Shown in pieces: positions 1 through 9,787 of a stretch of 64,000 nucleotides of DNA (within the stretch, counting starts at the first letter, position 1; every line of letters starts with the position of its first letter). Under the pieces are notes generated by a model. The model saw nothing but the letters and a program-made list of their open reading frames with translations, had not been told where the DNA came from and ran no database searches. Source of the stretch: Desulfobacteraceae bacterium UBA2174 (GTDB taxonomy: Bacteria; Desulfobacterota; Desulfobacteria; Desulfobacterales; UBA2174); assembly GCA_002327445.1 (NCBI GenBank), contig DCWA01000034.1, positions 1 through 64,000 on the forward strand, read 5' to 3'. The position numbers were made by a program, and so were the translations under genes.

Positions 1-147
1 CAATTTCAGATTGTTTAGCAGAAACTAGGAGAAAATATAGAGAAGAACTATATACTCTGTTATCGCTAAATTTCCAAATTTTGATAAAGCACAAATTATG
101 ACCGATTAAAGTATAAGGCGCCTGGTGTTGGTCGGGCGAAGTTTGGA

Positions 148-1266
148 TCAGGGCGTCTTGCGCAGCACGGCGAGGATGTTGCGGCCGAAGCTGTTCGCTT
201 GCCAGCGGCGGATTTCCGGGATTTGTCGCAATTCTTCCAGGCGACGGGGATATTCCCGGGCGATGGCCGCCAGTTGCGCCTTGTTGAAGAGCACCGCCGG
301 ATCGAGGCCCAGCTTTCTGGCCTGCCGGTCGCGCCACGCGCGCAGGGCGGCGATGCGGTCGGGGACCTCAGCCGCCGCGGGCCTGGGGCGCTGGCGCGGG
401 TAAAGTGGCAGCCGGTTCGGCGGGAGGCTGAGAGCGCGGTCGATGGCGGCCAGCACGGACTCGCCGTGGATGGCGATCTGTTTGGCGCTCAGGGCTTTGC
501 AAGCCGCCAGCGCTTCGGGGGTGGCAGGCCTTTCCCTGACCAATGTCAACAGGTCGCCATTGCCGAACACCTTGAACAGGGGACGGTCCTTGCGGGCCGC
601 GATGGCGGTCCGCAGTTGCAGCAGGGCCTCCAGCACCGCCAGACTGCGCCGGTCCAAGCGCCCGGCGCCTTTGAAGCGCAGAAACAGGGGGCTGTCGTCC
701 GGCTCCGGGGGACGGACCTGTCGCAGCAGGTCGCACTCCTCCATGACCCAGTCCAGGCGCCCCTTGGCCTCCAACTCGGTCCGCAGCCGTTCGGCCAGCA
801 TCTCCAGATAGAGCACGTCCCGGGCCGCATAGGAGACCATCTCTTCGGGGAGGGGGCGCCGAGACCAGTCTTTTTTCTGGAATTTCTTGTCCAGTTGAAT
901 GCCGAAGCACTGCCGCAGCATGCCGTCGAGACCGGTCTCGGTAAAGCCGAGAAAGGTGGCGGCGATCTGGGTGTCGAAAAGGTTGTCGATAGCGATGCCG
1001 AAATCGCGGTACAGCGAGCGCACGTCGTAATCGGCGCCGTGAAAGACCTTGCAGATATCGGGCCGGGCGAAGAGGGGGGCCAACACCGAAAGGTCGGGAA
1101 CGGCCAGCGGATCGATGACCACGCTCTCCTCCGCGGTGGCCATCTGCAGGAGGCAGACCTTCTCGCGGAAGTGGTACATCGAGTCCGCTTCCAGGTCCAC
1201 CGCGATGACGCTCCGGCCGGAAAATTGCGCCGCTGTTTGGGCCAGGCCGGCCGGATCGGCTACCAT
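148..1266 (-). CDS. rnd: Ribonuclease D (3'-5' exonuclease)
   Basis: This 372-residue protein is a DEDDy-type 3'-5' exoribonuclease that trims the 3' ends of tRNA precursors and other stable RNAs. Visible catalytic motifs are AVDLEADSM near residue 24 (first Asp/Glu pair), VFHGADYDV (second Asp) and YAARDVLYL (Tyr and last Asp), followed by a C-terminal region of the HRDC type. The length is close to the usual 370-390. It is divergent from thrS, with about 200 bp between the two starts where both promoters must lie. Nothing unusual is seen. The 147 bp downstream of its stop, at the window edge, are AT-rich and I see no gene in them. Confidence 0.93.
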   Translation of the reverse strand: MVADPAGLAQTAAQFSGRSVIAVDLEADSMYHFREKVCLLQMATAEESVVIDPLAVPDLSVLAPLFARPDICKVFHGADYDVRSLYRDFGIAIDNLFDTQIAATFLGFTETGLDGMLRQCFGIQLDKKFQKKDWSRRPLPEEMVSYAARDVLYLEMLAERLRTELEAKGRLDWVMEECDLLRQVRPPEPDDSPLFLRFKGAGRLDRRSLAVLEALLQLRTAIAARKDRPLFKVFGNGDLLTLVRERPATPEALAACKALSAKQIAIHGESVLAAIDRALSLPPNRLPLYPRQRPRPAAAEVPDRIAALRAWRDRQARKLGLDPAVLFNKAQLAAIAREYPRRLEELRQIPEIRRWQANSFGRNILAVLRKTP

Positions 1267-1468
1267 GCGCCAGCGTGCAGGGGTGGAAATCCCCGAGGGG
1301 GCGTTGTCGATGGTCCCCGGCTCCCGGGGGAGGGCGGGCGCGCTTTTTTCTTGACCGGCCGTGGCGATTCTCCTAATTTGCGAGGTCTACGAAATTTTTT
1401 CGACAATTTCCCCCAGGGAGGCCGCCCAAAGGGGCGCCGCAACCGCGCGGCAGCTTCGGCGAACGACA

Positions 1469-3388
1469 ATGATCCACATAACACTTCCAGACGGCGACAT
1501 AAAGCGCTTTGACACCCCCCCCACCGGTTACGATCTGGCCATGAGCATCTCCGAGGGCCTGGCGCGCGAAAGCGTGGCCATTGAAATCGACGGCCGGCTG
1601 GTGGACCTGATGACCCCCATCGATGCCGACAGCCGCGTGCGCATCGTCACCACCCGCGACCCCGAAGCCCTCGAGATTATGCGCCACAGCGCGGCGCATG
1701 TCATGGCCCAGGCCGTGCTGCGGCTTTATCCGACGGCTCGTTTGACCATTGGTCCGGTGATCGAGGACGGTTTTTACTACGACATCGACATGCCGCCGGT
1801 AAGCGAGGAGGACCTGGACAAGATCGAAGAGGAGATGCGTCGCATCGTGGCCGCCAGACTGCCCATCCGGCGCCGCGAGGTGCCCAAGGCCGAGGCCCTG
1901 GATTTCTACCGCGACGAACCCTACAAGCTGGAGATGCTCCAGGAACTGGCCGACGGCACCATCTCCTTCTACGAGCAGGACGGGTTCACCGATTTGTGCC
2001 GCGGCCCGCATGTGCCCCACACCGGATTCGTGCGGGCTTTCAAGCTCACCAAGGTCTCGGGCGCCTACTGGCGCGCCGACCAGAAGCGGGCCCAGCTTCA
2101 GCGCATTTACGGGACGGCCTTTTTCGACAAGAAGGCCCTCAAGTCCCACCTGGCCTTCATCGAGGAGGCCAAACGGCGCAACCACCGCAAGATCGGGCTG
2201 GCCATGGACTTGTTCAGCTTCCATGACGAGGCCCCGGGGATGCCATTTTTCCATGCCAAGGGGATGGAGATCTGGAACGCACTGCTCGCCTATTGGCGGG
2301 AGGAGCACCGCAGGGCGGGGTACGTGGAGACCAAGACGCCCATCATGCTGCGCCGGGTCCTGTGGGAGCGAAGCGGTCACTGGGAAAACTACCGCGAGAA
2401 CATGTACACGTCGGTGGTGGACGAGGAAGACTACGCCATCAAGCCGATGAACTGTCCGGGGGGGATGCTCCTGTACCGCACCCGGCCCCATTCCTACAAG
2501 GACCTGCCCCTGCGCCAGGCCGAGATCGGACTGGTCCACCGCCACGAGATGAGCGGGGTGCTGTCCGGGCTGTTCCGGGTGCGCGCCTTTCATCAGGACG
2601 ACGCCCACATCTTCATGAGCCCGGACCAGATCCAGGACGAAATCCTCGGCGTGCTCCACCTGGTGGAGCGGATCTATTCGACCTTCGGCCTCGGCTTTCA
2701 CCTGGAATTGTCCACCCGACCGGAAAAATCCATCGGTTCCGACGAGCAGTGGCGCCAGGCCACCGACGGCCTGGAGAACGCGTTGAAGGCCTACGGTCGT
2801 CCTTACAAGGTCAACGAAGGCGATGGCGCTTTCTACGGCCCCAAGATCGATGTGCACATCCAGGACGCGCTCAAGCGTACGTGGCAGTGCGGCACGATCC
2901 AACTCGACATGTCCCTGCCCGAGCGCTTCGATCTGCACTACATCGGCAAGGACAACGAACGTCACCGGCCCATCATGATCCACCGGGTGATCTACGGCTC
3001 CATCGAGCGCTTTCTCGGCATCCTCATCGAGCATTTCGCCGGACGGTTTCCCCTCTGGATGGCACCGGTGCAGGCGGTGGTCCTGCCCATCAACGATGCC
3101 CTGGCGCCGTTCGCCGAGGAACTGCGCCAGCGGTTGACGGAAGAAGGACTGCGCTGCGATGTGGACAGCCGCAGCGAGAGTCTGAACCGCAAGGTCCGCG
3201 AAGCCCAGCTGGCCTATACGCCCCTGATTCTCACCGTGGGCCAGCGGGAGCAGAGCGACGGCACCGTCTCGGTGCGCACCCTGGACGGCGCGGTGCGGCA
3301 AGGCGTGCCGGTGGGCGAGTTCATCGCGCGCGCTCGGGCCCTGATCCAGCGCCGGTCGATGGATGCGGACATCTGGCGCGACGCCTGA
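1469..3388 (+). CDS. thrS: Threonyl-tRNA synthetase
   Basis: This class II aminoacyl-tRNA synthetase charges tRNA-Thr in the cytoplasm. The 639-residue product starting MIHITLPDGD has an N-terminal TGS domain, then the editing domain with the HSAAHVMAQ motif. The catalytic core has MNCPGGM (zinc Cys), HRHEMSG (zinc His) and IMIHRVIYGSIER (zinc His plus motif 3), and the protein ends in an anticodon-binding domain. The reading frame stays open upstream to 1361, but the ATG at 1469 gives the family's normal N-terminus and length. A VanZ-like gene follows almost directly, rather than the infC often found after thrS. Confidence 0.97.
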   Translation: MIHITLPDGDIKRFDTPPTGYDLAMSISEGLARESVAIEIDGRLVDLMTPIDADSRVRIVTTRDPEALEIMRHSAAHVMAQAVLRLYPTARLTIGPVIEDGFYYDIDMPPVSEEDLDKIEEEMRRIVAARLPIRRREVPKAEALDFYRDEPYKLEMLQELADGTISFYEQDGFTDLCRGPHVPHTGFVRAFKLTKVSGAYWRADQKRAQLQRIYGTAFFDKKALKSHLAFIEEAKRRNHRKIGLAMDLFSFHDEAPGMPFFHAKGMEIWNALLAYWREEHRRAGYVETKTPIMLRRVLWERSGHWENYRENMYTSVVDEEDYAIKPMNCPGGMLLYRTRPHSYKDLPLRQAEIGLVHRHEMSGVLSGLFRVRAFHQDDAHIFMSPDQIQDEILGVLHLVERIYSTFGLGFHLELSTRPEKSIGSDEQWRQATDGLENALKAYGRPYKVNEGDGAFYGPKIDVHIQDALKRTWQCGTIQLDMSLPERFDLHYIGKDNERHRPIMIHRVIYGSIERFLGILIEHFAGRFPLWMAPVQAVVLPINDALAPFAEELRQRLTEEGLRCDVDSRSESLNRKVREAQLAYTPLILTVGQREQSDGTVSVRTLDGAVRQGVPVGEFIARARALIQRRSMDADIWRDA

Positions 3389-3398
3389 TCCCCTCCCG

Positions 3399-3791
3399 AT
3401 GCGCCCCAGCGACGGCCGGATGGCCCTGCGGCGGTGGACGGCGGTGGCCGTCTGGGCGGCGGCCATCTTCGTCCAAAGCGCCCTGCCCTCGGTGGTGGAT
3501 ACCTCCGCCGGGGTGGGAATGGACAAAATCGTCCACATGGCCGTCTACGCGCTGCTGGCCGTTCTTCTTTGCCGGGCGTTGTCCCTGTCAGCCATGGCCC
3601 GCCGCACGCCTCTGGCGATTGCCGCCGCCGCTTCCCTTATCGCCGCCCTCTACGGCGTGAGCGACGAGCTGCACCAGGCATTGGTCCCGGCGCGCTGCGC
3701 CGATGTCGCCGACGGGATCGCCGATCTGATCGGTAGCGTCCTCGGCGCGACTCTCTGGGCCGCCCGCCGCCGCACATCTCAAAAAATTTGA
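3399..3791 (+). CDS. VanZ-like small membrane protein
   Basis: This small hydrophobic protein of about 130 residues has four predicted membrane segments and the VanZ-family signature: an early WAAAIFVQSALP segment, the DKIVHMAVYALLAVLL helix and GVSDELHQALVP before the last helix. The family is named after the teicoplanin-resistance accessory protein, but most bacterial members have no known function. The start is uncertain. ATG codons at 3363 (overlapping thrS), 3399 and 3420 are all in frame, and none has a strong ribosome-binding site. The closeness to thrS suggests co-transcription. The 144 bp after it hold AT-rich sequence and no clear terminator. Confidence 0.8.
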   Translation: MRPSDGRMALRRWTAVAVWAAAIFVQSALPSVVDTSAGVGMDKIVHMAVYALLAVLLCRALSLSAMARRTPLAIAAAASLIAALYGVSDELHQALVPARCADVADGIADLIGSVLGATLWAARRRTSQKI

Positions 3792-3935
3792 GATTGGAAA
3801 TTTCAGGCCTCAAATGGGGGCCGATTGACAAAATTTCAGGGCTTCTATAAACCTTTGGAACAAGTCCGCCATCCTTCGACGACAGGCGAACCGTCCCCCC
3901 CTTACCGATGGCGTCATTAACCCGAGGAGACGACA

Positions 3936-6710
3936 ATGGGCGAAGACGGGCAGAACGTGATCATCATCAACGGCAATCCATACGCATTCGAACCGGGTGA
4001 GACAATCCTGGAGGTTGCCCGGCGGCATGATATCGACATCCCGACGCTTTGCCACCTCAAGGGTGCGCCTCCCACCGGGGCGTGCCGGGTCTGTGTGGTG
4101 GAAGTGGAGGGCGCCGCCAGCCTCATGGCCTCCTGCGCCACCCCGGCCGGCAGCGGCATGGCGGTGCACACCGAAACACCCAAGGTGGTGGCGGCACGGC
4201 GCCAGGTTCTCGATCTGATGCTTGCCTCCGGCAATCACAACTGCACCATCCGTCAGCCCGATGAGGCCGACTGGACTGCGCAGCAGCTCAAGGTGATGCA
4301 GGAGGACCAGGCCGAGGAGTTGTGCCCGGTCTGGGGCGACTGCCGCCTGCAAGAGCTTGCCTTCCGCTACCAGGTCACCGCCAAGCGCTATGATCCGGCC
4401 AAGACCCTCTATCCCCAGGAACTGGCCAACCCGTTCATCGTTCGGGATTTTTCCCGCTGCATCCGCTGCGGAAGATGCATCCAGGCCTGCAACGAGGTCC
4501 AGGTCAACAATGCGATCAATTTCGGGTTCCGCGGCGCGGCCCTCAAGATCGTGGCCGCCGGAGACCGGCCCCTGAGAAACAGCGACTGCGTCTTTTGCGG
4601 GGAATGCGTCCAGGCCTGCCCGGTGGGCGCCCTGGTGGAAAAGGACACCCGCTACCGGGTCCGTCCCTGGGAGACCACCCGTACCCGCACCACGTGCAGT
4701 TACTGCGGGGTGGGCTGTCAATTGGACCTGCACGTGGCCGACGGGCGGGTGGTGCGGGTCACCGGGGCCGAGGATGTGGCCCCCAACTACGGGAGTCTCT
4801 GCGTCAAGGGCCGCTTCGGCTACGACTTCATCCATTCTCCCGAGCGGCTCACCACCCCGCTGGTGCGTGACGGCAACCACCTGCGGGAGGCCACCTGGGA
4901 CGAGGCCCTCGACCGGGTGGCCACCGGGTTTAAGGCGATCCGCGAACGCGACGGGGCCGATGCCATCGGCGTCCTCTGCTCGGCCCGGATCACCAACGAG
5001 GAAAACTACCTGCTGAACAAGCTGGCCCGGGCCGCCCTGGGCACCAACAACATCGATCACTGCGCCCGACTCTGACACAGCTCGACGGTGGCCGGTCTGG
5101 CCGCCACCTACGGTTCCGGATCGATGACCAACGCCATCTCCTGCATCGAGAAGGCCGATGTGATCCTCATCACCGGGTCCAACACCACGGAAAACCACCC
5201 GGTGATCTCCGCCTACGTCAAGCGCGCCGTCACCCGCCGGGGGGCCCGGCTCATCGTGGTGGATCCGCGGCGCACCAAGATCTCCGAATTCGCCCAAATC
5301 CACCTGCGCCAGAACCTCGGCACCGACGTGGCCTGGATCAACGGGATGATGCATGTGATCATCCAGGAGGGCCTCTACGACAAGCCTTACGTGGAAAGCC
5401 GCACGGTGGGCTTCGAGGAATTGAAGCGGATGGTGGCCAAGTTCACCCCGGATTTCGTGGAGAGCATCACCGGAATTCCGGGGGACCAGCTCGCCGCCGC
5501 CGCGCGCCTCTATGCCTCGGGCAAGCCCGCCAGCATCCTCTACTGCATGGGGATCACCCAGCACACCACCGGCACCGACAACGTCAAGGCCCTGGCGGCC
5601 CTGGCCATGCTCTGCGGCAACGTGGGCGTGGTCGGCGGAGGGGTCAACCCCTTGCGGGGGCAGAACAACGTCCAGGGGGCTTGCGACATGGGCGGGTTGC
5701 CGGATGTCTATTCCGGCTACCAGAAGGTGGCCGACCCGGCTCTGCGGGCAAAGATGGCCAAGGCCTGGGGCGTGGCGGCGTTGCCTGAAAAGCCCGGCCT
5801 CAAGGTCACGGAGATGATTCCCAAGGCCGAAAGCGGGGAGATCAAGGCCCTCTATGTCGTCGGTGAAAACCCGCTGGTCTCCGATCCGGACCTCAATCAC
5901 GCCGAGCATTGCTTCCAGCATCTCGAATTTCTCGTGGTGCAGGACATCTTCCTCACCGAAACGGCCCGCAACGCCCACGTGGTGCTGCCGTCGGCCTGCT
6001 TCGCCGAGAAGGAAGGGACATTCACCAATACCGAGCGCCGGGTGCAGCGGGTGCGCAAGGCCGTTGCGCCGCCGGGAGATGCCCGCGACGATCTGTCCAT
6101 CATCTGCGACCTCTCCACCCGGCTGGGCTACCCGATGCGTTACGAGGGGGCGGAAGCGGTCTTTGCCGAGATGGCCAGCGTGACCCCGTCCTACGCCGGG
6201 CTTTCCTACGCCCGTATCGAGAAGGAAGGCATTCCCTGGCCCTGTCCGGTCCCGGACCACCCCGGCACCCCCGTCCTGCACATGGGGTCCTTTTCCCACG
6301 GCAAGGGCATCTTCTTCGCCATCGACTACATCCCGCCGGCCGAAACCGTCGACGACGACTACCCGCTGTACCTCACCACCGGCCGGGTGCTGTACCACTA
6401 CCACACCGGCACCATGACGATGAAAAGCGAAGGGCTGATGGATCGGGCCCCCGAGTGTTTCGTGGAGATCCATCCCAGCGATGCGAAAAATCTTGGCGTG
6501 GCGGAGGGGACGCGGGTGACGGTCACCTCCCGCCGCGGCAGCATCGAGGCCGTGGCCCGGGTGTCGCCGCGGGTCAGGCCCGGAATGATCTTCATCCCCT
6601 TCCACTATGCCCAGGCGGCGGCCAACCGGTTGACCAACGCCCGGCTCGACCCGATTTCAGGCATTCCGGAGTTCAAGGTCTGCGCCGTCAAGCTGGCCAA
6701 GGCCGCCTGA
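3936..6710 (+). CDS. fdhA: Formate dehydrogenase alpha subunit, selenocysteine-containing
   Basis: This gene encodes a 924-residue Mo/W-bis-MGD enzyme for reversible formate/CO2 conversion, read through UGA at 5073-5075 as selenocysteine 380. The surrounding residues HCARL-U-HSSTVAGL match the classic FdhA active site, and a SECIS-like hairpin follows at the E. coli fdhF spacing. In order it has a NuoG-like [2Fe-2S] domain (Cys39, 50, 53, 67), a His/Cys-ligated cluster segment, two ferredoxin [4Fe-4S] motifs (CIRCGRCIQAC and CVFCGECVQAC), a fourth [4Fe-4S] motif (CSYCGVGC), the molybdopterin domains and a C-terminal dinucleotide-binding domain. There is no Tat signal, so it is cytoplasmic. 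The architecture is that of NAD- or ferredoxin-linked soluble enzymes, but no NuoE/NuoF-type partner gene is adjacent. A good terminator follows. Confidence 0.96.
5087..5105 (+). promoter_or_regulatory. SECIS element of fdhA
   Basis: A 7-bp stem (5087-5093 with 5099-5105, one G-U pair) closes a GGTCT loop. The loop begins 19 nt after the UGA, the same distance and the same loop bases as in the E. coli fdhF SECIS as I know it. This hairpin would recruit SelB to decode the UGA at 5073-5075. Confidence 0.9.
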
Positions 6711-6733
6711 TCTTTTCCCTGAATCGATGATGT

Positions 6734-6773
6734 CTCCGCCGGCGCCGGATCCACGGCACCGGCGGAGTTTTTT
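6734..6773 (+). terminator. Rho-independent terminator after fdhA
   Basis: A 9-bp GC-rich inverted repeat (CTCCGCCGG with CCGGCGGAG) is followed directly by six T. It sits 24 bp after the fdhA stop and isolates fdhA from the convergent gene on the other strand. Confidence 0.9.
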
Positions 6774-6822
6774 GAGAGGCGGGCCGTTGCCGTCCAAAGC
6801 GGGCAACGGCCGGGGACAGGCT

Positions 6823-8550
6823 TCAGGCGAGGAGAAACAAGCGGATGAAGCGTCGGTCCAGGGCCTCCGGAGCCACCAGCCCGTACTCTTCTTCCAATTG
6901 CTGGAACAAGGCTTCGAGCATCGGTGCCAGGGAGATGGAGACCGCTTCCGGGGCCTGGTCGCTGCGGCGGGCGAGCCAGTGGAGAAACTGACGGCGCCGC
7001 GCCTGGCGGATTTTTCCTTTGGCCGTCCACAGGCCGGCGAAAAAGCGGCGCAGGTCCTCCAGATCGACGGCCAGCTTCTCCGGATCCAGTTTCAGGCAGT
7101 CACGCACCCATAGGGTGAGCAGAAGGTTCTTCCAATTGAGCGAACCGGCCGGCGCCAGCGGCACGGTGATGGTCATCCTGGCCAGCAGGGCGTCCAGGGT
7201 CATGATGGCGTCCAACACCCCCTCGGTGGCCATGAGGTCAGCCAGGGTTTCGAACTCCCGGTACAGCACCCCGCTGCGGTAGTTGTCGAAAAACAGCGGC
7301 CGCTTGATCAGCAGCCCACCCACAACCCCCGTGCCTTCCTCCAGCCAGAATTTCAACCCCAGCCCCTTTTCCCGGTACCAGCTTCGACGCTGCCAGCTGT
7401 CGGCTTTCCGCTTGAGGCCGTGGACCATTCGGGAGGCGATGCGGAAGAGATCTTCCAGATGGTGGCGGCGGATCAGGGCGGCTCCCCGGGCCGGATCGAA
7501 GCGGCCGTCGGCGTTCGCCATCCGTTCCAACCCGATGCCGATGTATCCGGCGGCCTTGCGGGCCAAGGCCGCCAGGTCGGCGCGCTGGCGCACCACGCGC
7601 CGGTCGGCCACGGCCAGGCGGTTGCACAGGGCAGTGAACTCGCCTTCGATGGGCTCCACGTCGCCGCTGGCGGCGTAAATGGCCAGCGCTTCGGCGAAGG
7701 CGCCACCCTCGGGCAGGGCGCCGGCGGCCATGCGCGCCACCGGCAGCCGGGATGCTTCCAGGTCGGCGGCGCCCGGGCGCCGCGCCAGCCGGGTCTCTAA
7801 AGATTCCGGCGCCAGGGGCTGATAGAGGCCCACGGCCTCGTCGAAAGGTAAAAAACCCTTTTCCGCCAGGCGCACGGTGCGCTGGCGCAGCATCTCCTCT
7901 TCGTGCTCGGCCGGCAGGAGGACGCTCGACTCCAGCAGCAGGTCGCGCAGCAGTGGGTAGTCGTGGCCGGCGAGCCGCTGGAGAAAGGCGTGGATGAAGC
8001 TGCTGCGGTCATCCGCCAGCCCTTCGAAGCTTTCATCGGTGGGCAGATGGGGCCGAATGCGCAGGTAGAACACATTGTCCAGGGTGAAGAAGTCGTCGCC
8101 GAACACCGACGGTTCCTGGTCGTGCTCGCGGATGGCCAACTGGAGGTGGCAAGCCAGAAAGTATTCCAGGAGCATCCGCTGGTGTTGCATCAGGTAAATG
8201 ACGGTCCGCTCGGTGGCGGCCTGCATCATCGCGGCGACCCAACGGGTCAGCGCCAAGCCGTCGATGCGGTCCCCCTCCCATAACTCGGCATCCAGAAAGT
8301 ATTGAAGCTGATCGTTGCTGGCCATGGCCAACAGCGGCAGGGCGTCGGCGAGGCCGATATCGTGGATCAGCAGGTGCAGGTCGGTCTCGGCGAACGACTG
8401 GACGAGGCTGGCTGGCCGGGGATGGTTGAGGATCCGTTCCAGTGCCTGTTCTCCGGAGAGGGTCAGGATCTCGCGTCGCGCGGCGGCCAGCGCCTGCCGG
8501 GCGCCCGCGACCGACGGGGTGGGTTCGGCGGGTTTCTTATCCGTTGCCAT
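6823..8550 (-). CDS. DUF6178-like conserved protein
   Basis: This 575-residue soluble protein has no catalytic motif that I recognise. The segments LVQSFAETDLHLLIHDIGLADALPLL and NDQLQYFLDAELWEGDRID resemble what I recall of the DUF6178 family, which is largely confined to deltaproteobacterial lineages and has no assigned function. It is rich in helices and Leu/Arg pairs, with no signal peptide or membrane segment. Its start overlaps the end of ampG by 14 bp on the same strand, so it is probably translated from the same message. The family name is from memory and should be treated as tentative; the gene itself is secure. Confidence 0.75.
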   Translation of the reverse strand: MATDKKPAEPTPSVAGARQALAAARREILTLSGEQALERILNHPRPASLVQSFAETDLHLLIHDIGLADALPLLAMASNDQLQYFLDAELWEGDRIDGLALTRWVAAMMQAATERTVIYLMQHQRMLLEYFLACHLQLAIREHDQEPSVFGDDFFTLDNVFYLRIRPHLPTDESFEGLADDRSSFIHAFLQRLAGHDYPLLRDLLLESSVLLPAEHEEEMLRQRTVRLAEKGFLPFDEAVGLYQPLAPESLETRLARRPGAADLEASRLPVARMAAGALPEGGAFAEALAIYAASGDVEPIEGEFTALCNRLAVADRRVVRQRADLAALARKAAGYIGIGLERMANADGRFDPARGAALIRRHHLEDLFRIASRMVHGLKRKADSWQRRSWYREKGLGLKFWLEEGTGVVGGLLIKRPLFFDNYRSGVLYREFETLADLMATEGVLDAIMTLDALLARMTITVPLAPAGSLNWKNLLLTLWVRDCLKLDPEKLAVDLEDLRRFFAGLWTAKGKIRQARRRQFLHWLARRSDQAPEAVSISLAPMLEALFQQLEEEYGLVAPEALDRRFIRLFLLA

Positions 8551-9787
8551 GGCGACTCCACGGGGCGATCTTTACCAGCAGCAGCATTCCCGGCAGGGCC
8601 AGCAGCATGCAGGCGATGAAAAACGGCGTCCAGCCCAGGCGGTCGGCGAAAAATCCGGTGGGGGCGGCAGCCATCACCCGGGGCACTCCCATGAGGCTGC
8701 TGAGCAGGGCGTACTGGGTGGCGGTGAATTTTTTGTGGGTGACGCTGGCCATAAAGGCCACGTAGGCGGCGGTGCCCATGCCGCCGCTGAAGTTTTCGAA
8801 CCCGATGACCCCTGCCAGCCACGGCGCGCTGGGGCCGATGCGCGCCAGGAGGGCGAAGCCCCCGGTGGAGAGCGCCTGGAGGACCCCGAAAATCCAGAGG
8901 CTGCGGGTGATACCCAGGCGCAGCATCATCAGGCCGCCGATCAGGCTGCCGGCGATGGTGGCCCAGAAGCCGAAGAGCTTCACCACCGCGCCGATTTCGG
9001 TCTTGGAAAAGCCGAGTTCGAGGTAGAAGGGGATCGTCATGGCGCTGGCCATCGAGTCGCCGATTTTGTAGAGCAGGATGAAGGCGAGGATCCACAGGGC
9101 GCCCTTGCGCTGGAAGTATTCGGTCAACGGCGCGATCACCGCCTCGGCCAGGGTGCGGGGGCGACCGGCGGTCATGGGCGGCTCCCGGCAGGCCAAGGTG
9201 GTGGCCACGGCGGGGAGCATCAAGGCCGCCATGAGCAGGTAAACGCCGGGGAAGGAGATATGGTCCGCCAGGATCAACCCCCCTCCCGACGCCAGGAGCA
9301 TCCCGAGCCGGTAGCCGTTGACGTAGAGGGATGCGCCGAGCCCCAGTTCGGCGTCGCTGAGGTCCTCGCGACGGTAGGCGTCCACCAGGATGTCCTGGGA
9401 GGCGGAGAAAAACGTCACCGCCAGGGCTGCCACCGCCACCCGCCAGGGGCTCCCGGCCGGGTCGGTCATTCCCAGCGCCGCGATGGCCATCATGAGGCAG
9501 ATCTGGACGATGAGCAGCCAGCCGCGGCGGCGTCCGAGAAAGGGTGGGCAGTACCGGTCGAAGACCGGTGCCCACAAGAACTTCAGAGTGTAAGGCAACC
9601 CCGCCAAGGCCATGAGCCCGATGACGGAAAGGTCCACCCCCGCATCCGTCATCCAGGCCTGCAGGACCGTGACGGTCAACAGCAGCGGCAGCCCGCAGGC
9701 AAACCCCATCAACAGGGAAACGAGCATGCGGCCGGAGAAAACCGTGGTCCAGATGGATCCTTCCGTTTCCTTGCCGCGGTTCAGCAA
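8537..9787 (-). CDS. ampG: AmpG-like MFS permease
   Basis: This 416-residue inner-membrane transporter of the major facilitator superfamily has about 12 membrane segments. The N-terminal region GMALAGLPYTLKF-type helix, WAPVFDRYCPPFLGRRRGW loop and SQDILVDAYRRE motif are characteristic of AmpG, the importer of GlcNAc-anhydroMurNAc muropeptides used in cell-wall recycling. Related acetyl-CoA or sugar transporters share these features, so the substrate is inferred. NagZ, another recycling enzyme, is encoded at 33.2 kb in this window, which supports an intact recycling pathway. The gene overlaps pckG by 7 bp upstream and the DUF6178-like gene by 14 bp downstream. Confidence 0.82.
   Translation of the reverse strand: MLNRGKETEGSIWTTVFSGRMLVSLLMGFACGLPLLLTVTVLQAWMTDAGVDLSVIGLMALAGLPYTLKFLWAPVFDRYCPPFLGRRRGWLLIVQICLMMAIAALGMTDPAGSPWRVAVAALAVTFFSASQDILVDAYRREDLSDAELGLGASLYVNGYRLGMLLASGGGLILADHISFPGVYLLMAALMLPAVATTLACREPPMTAGRPRTLAEAVIAPLTEYFQRKGALWILAFILLYKIGDSMASAMTIPFYLELGFSKTEIGAVVKLFGFWATIAGSLIGGLMMLRLGITRSLWIFGVLQALSTGGFALLARIGPSAPWLAGVIGFENFSGGMGTAAYVAFMASVTHKKFTATQYALLSSLMGVPRVMAAAPTGFFADRLGWTPFFIACMLLALPGMLLLVKIAPWSRHGNG

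Noticed and set aside
1361..1468. N-terminal extension of thrS
   Set aside because: The extra 36 codons lack similarity to the TGS domain, and the ATG at 1469 gives the standard protein.
5073..5075. Nonsense mutation splitting fdhA into two genes
   Set aside because: The residues around the UGA are the conserved Sec motif and the SECIS has the canonical loop and spacing, so recoding explains it.
3810..6605. Very long minus-strand open frame opposite fdhA
   Set aside because: It is the antisense shadow of a GC-rich gene: no recognisable domain, His/Gly/Asp-rich low-complexity composition, and the plus strand is clearly fdhA.
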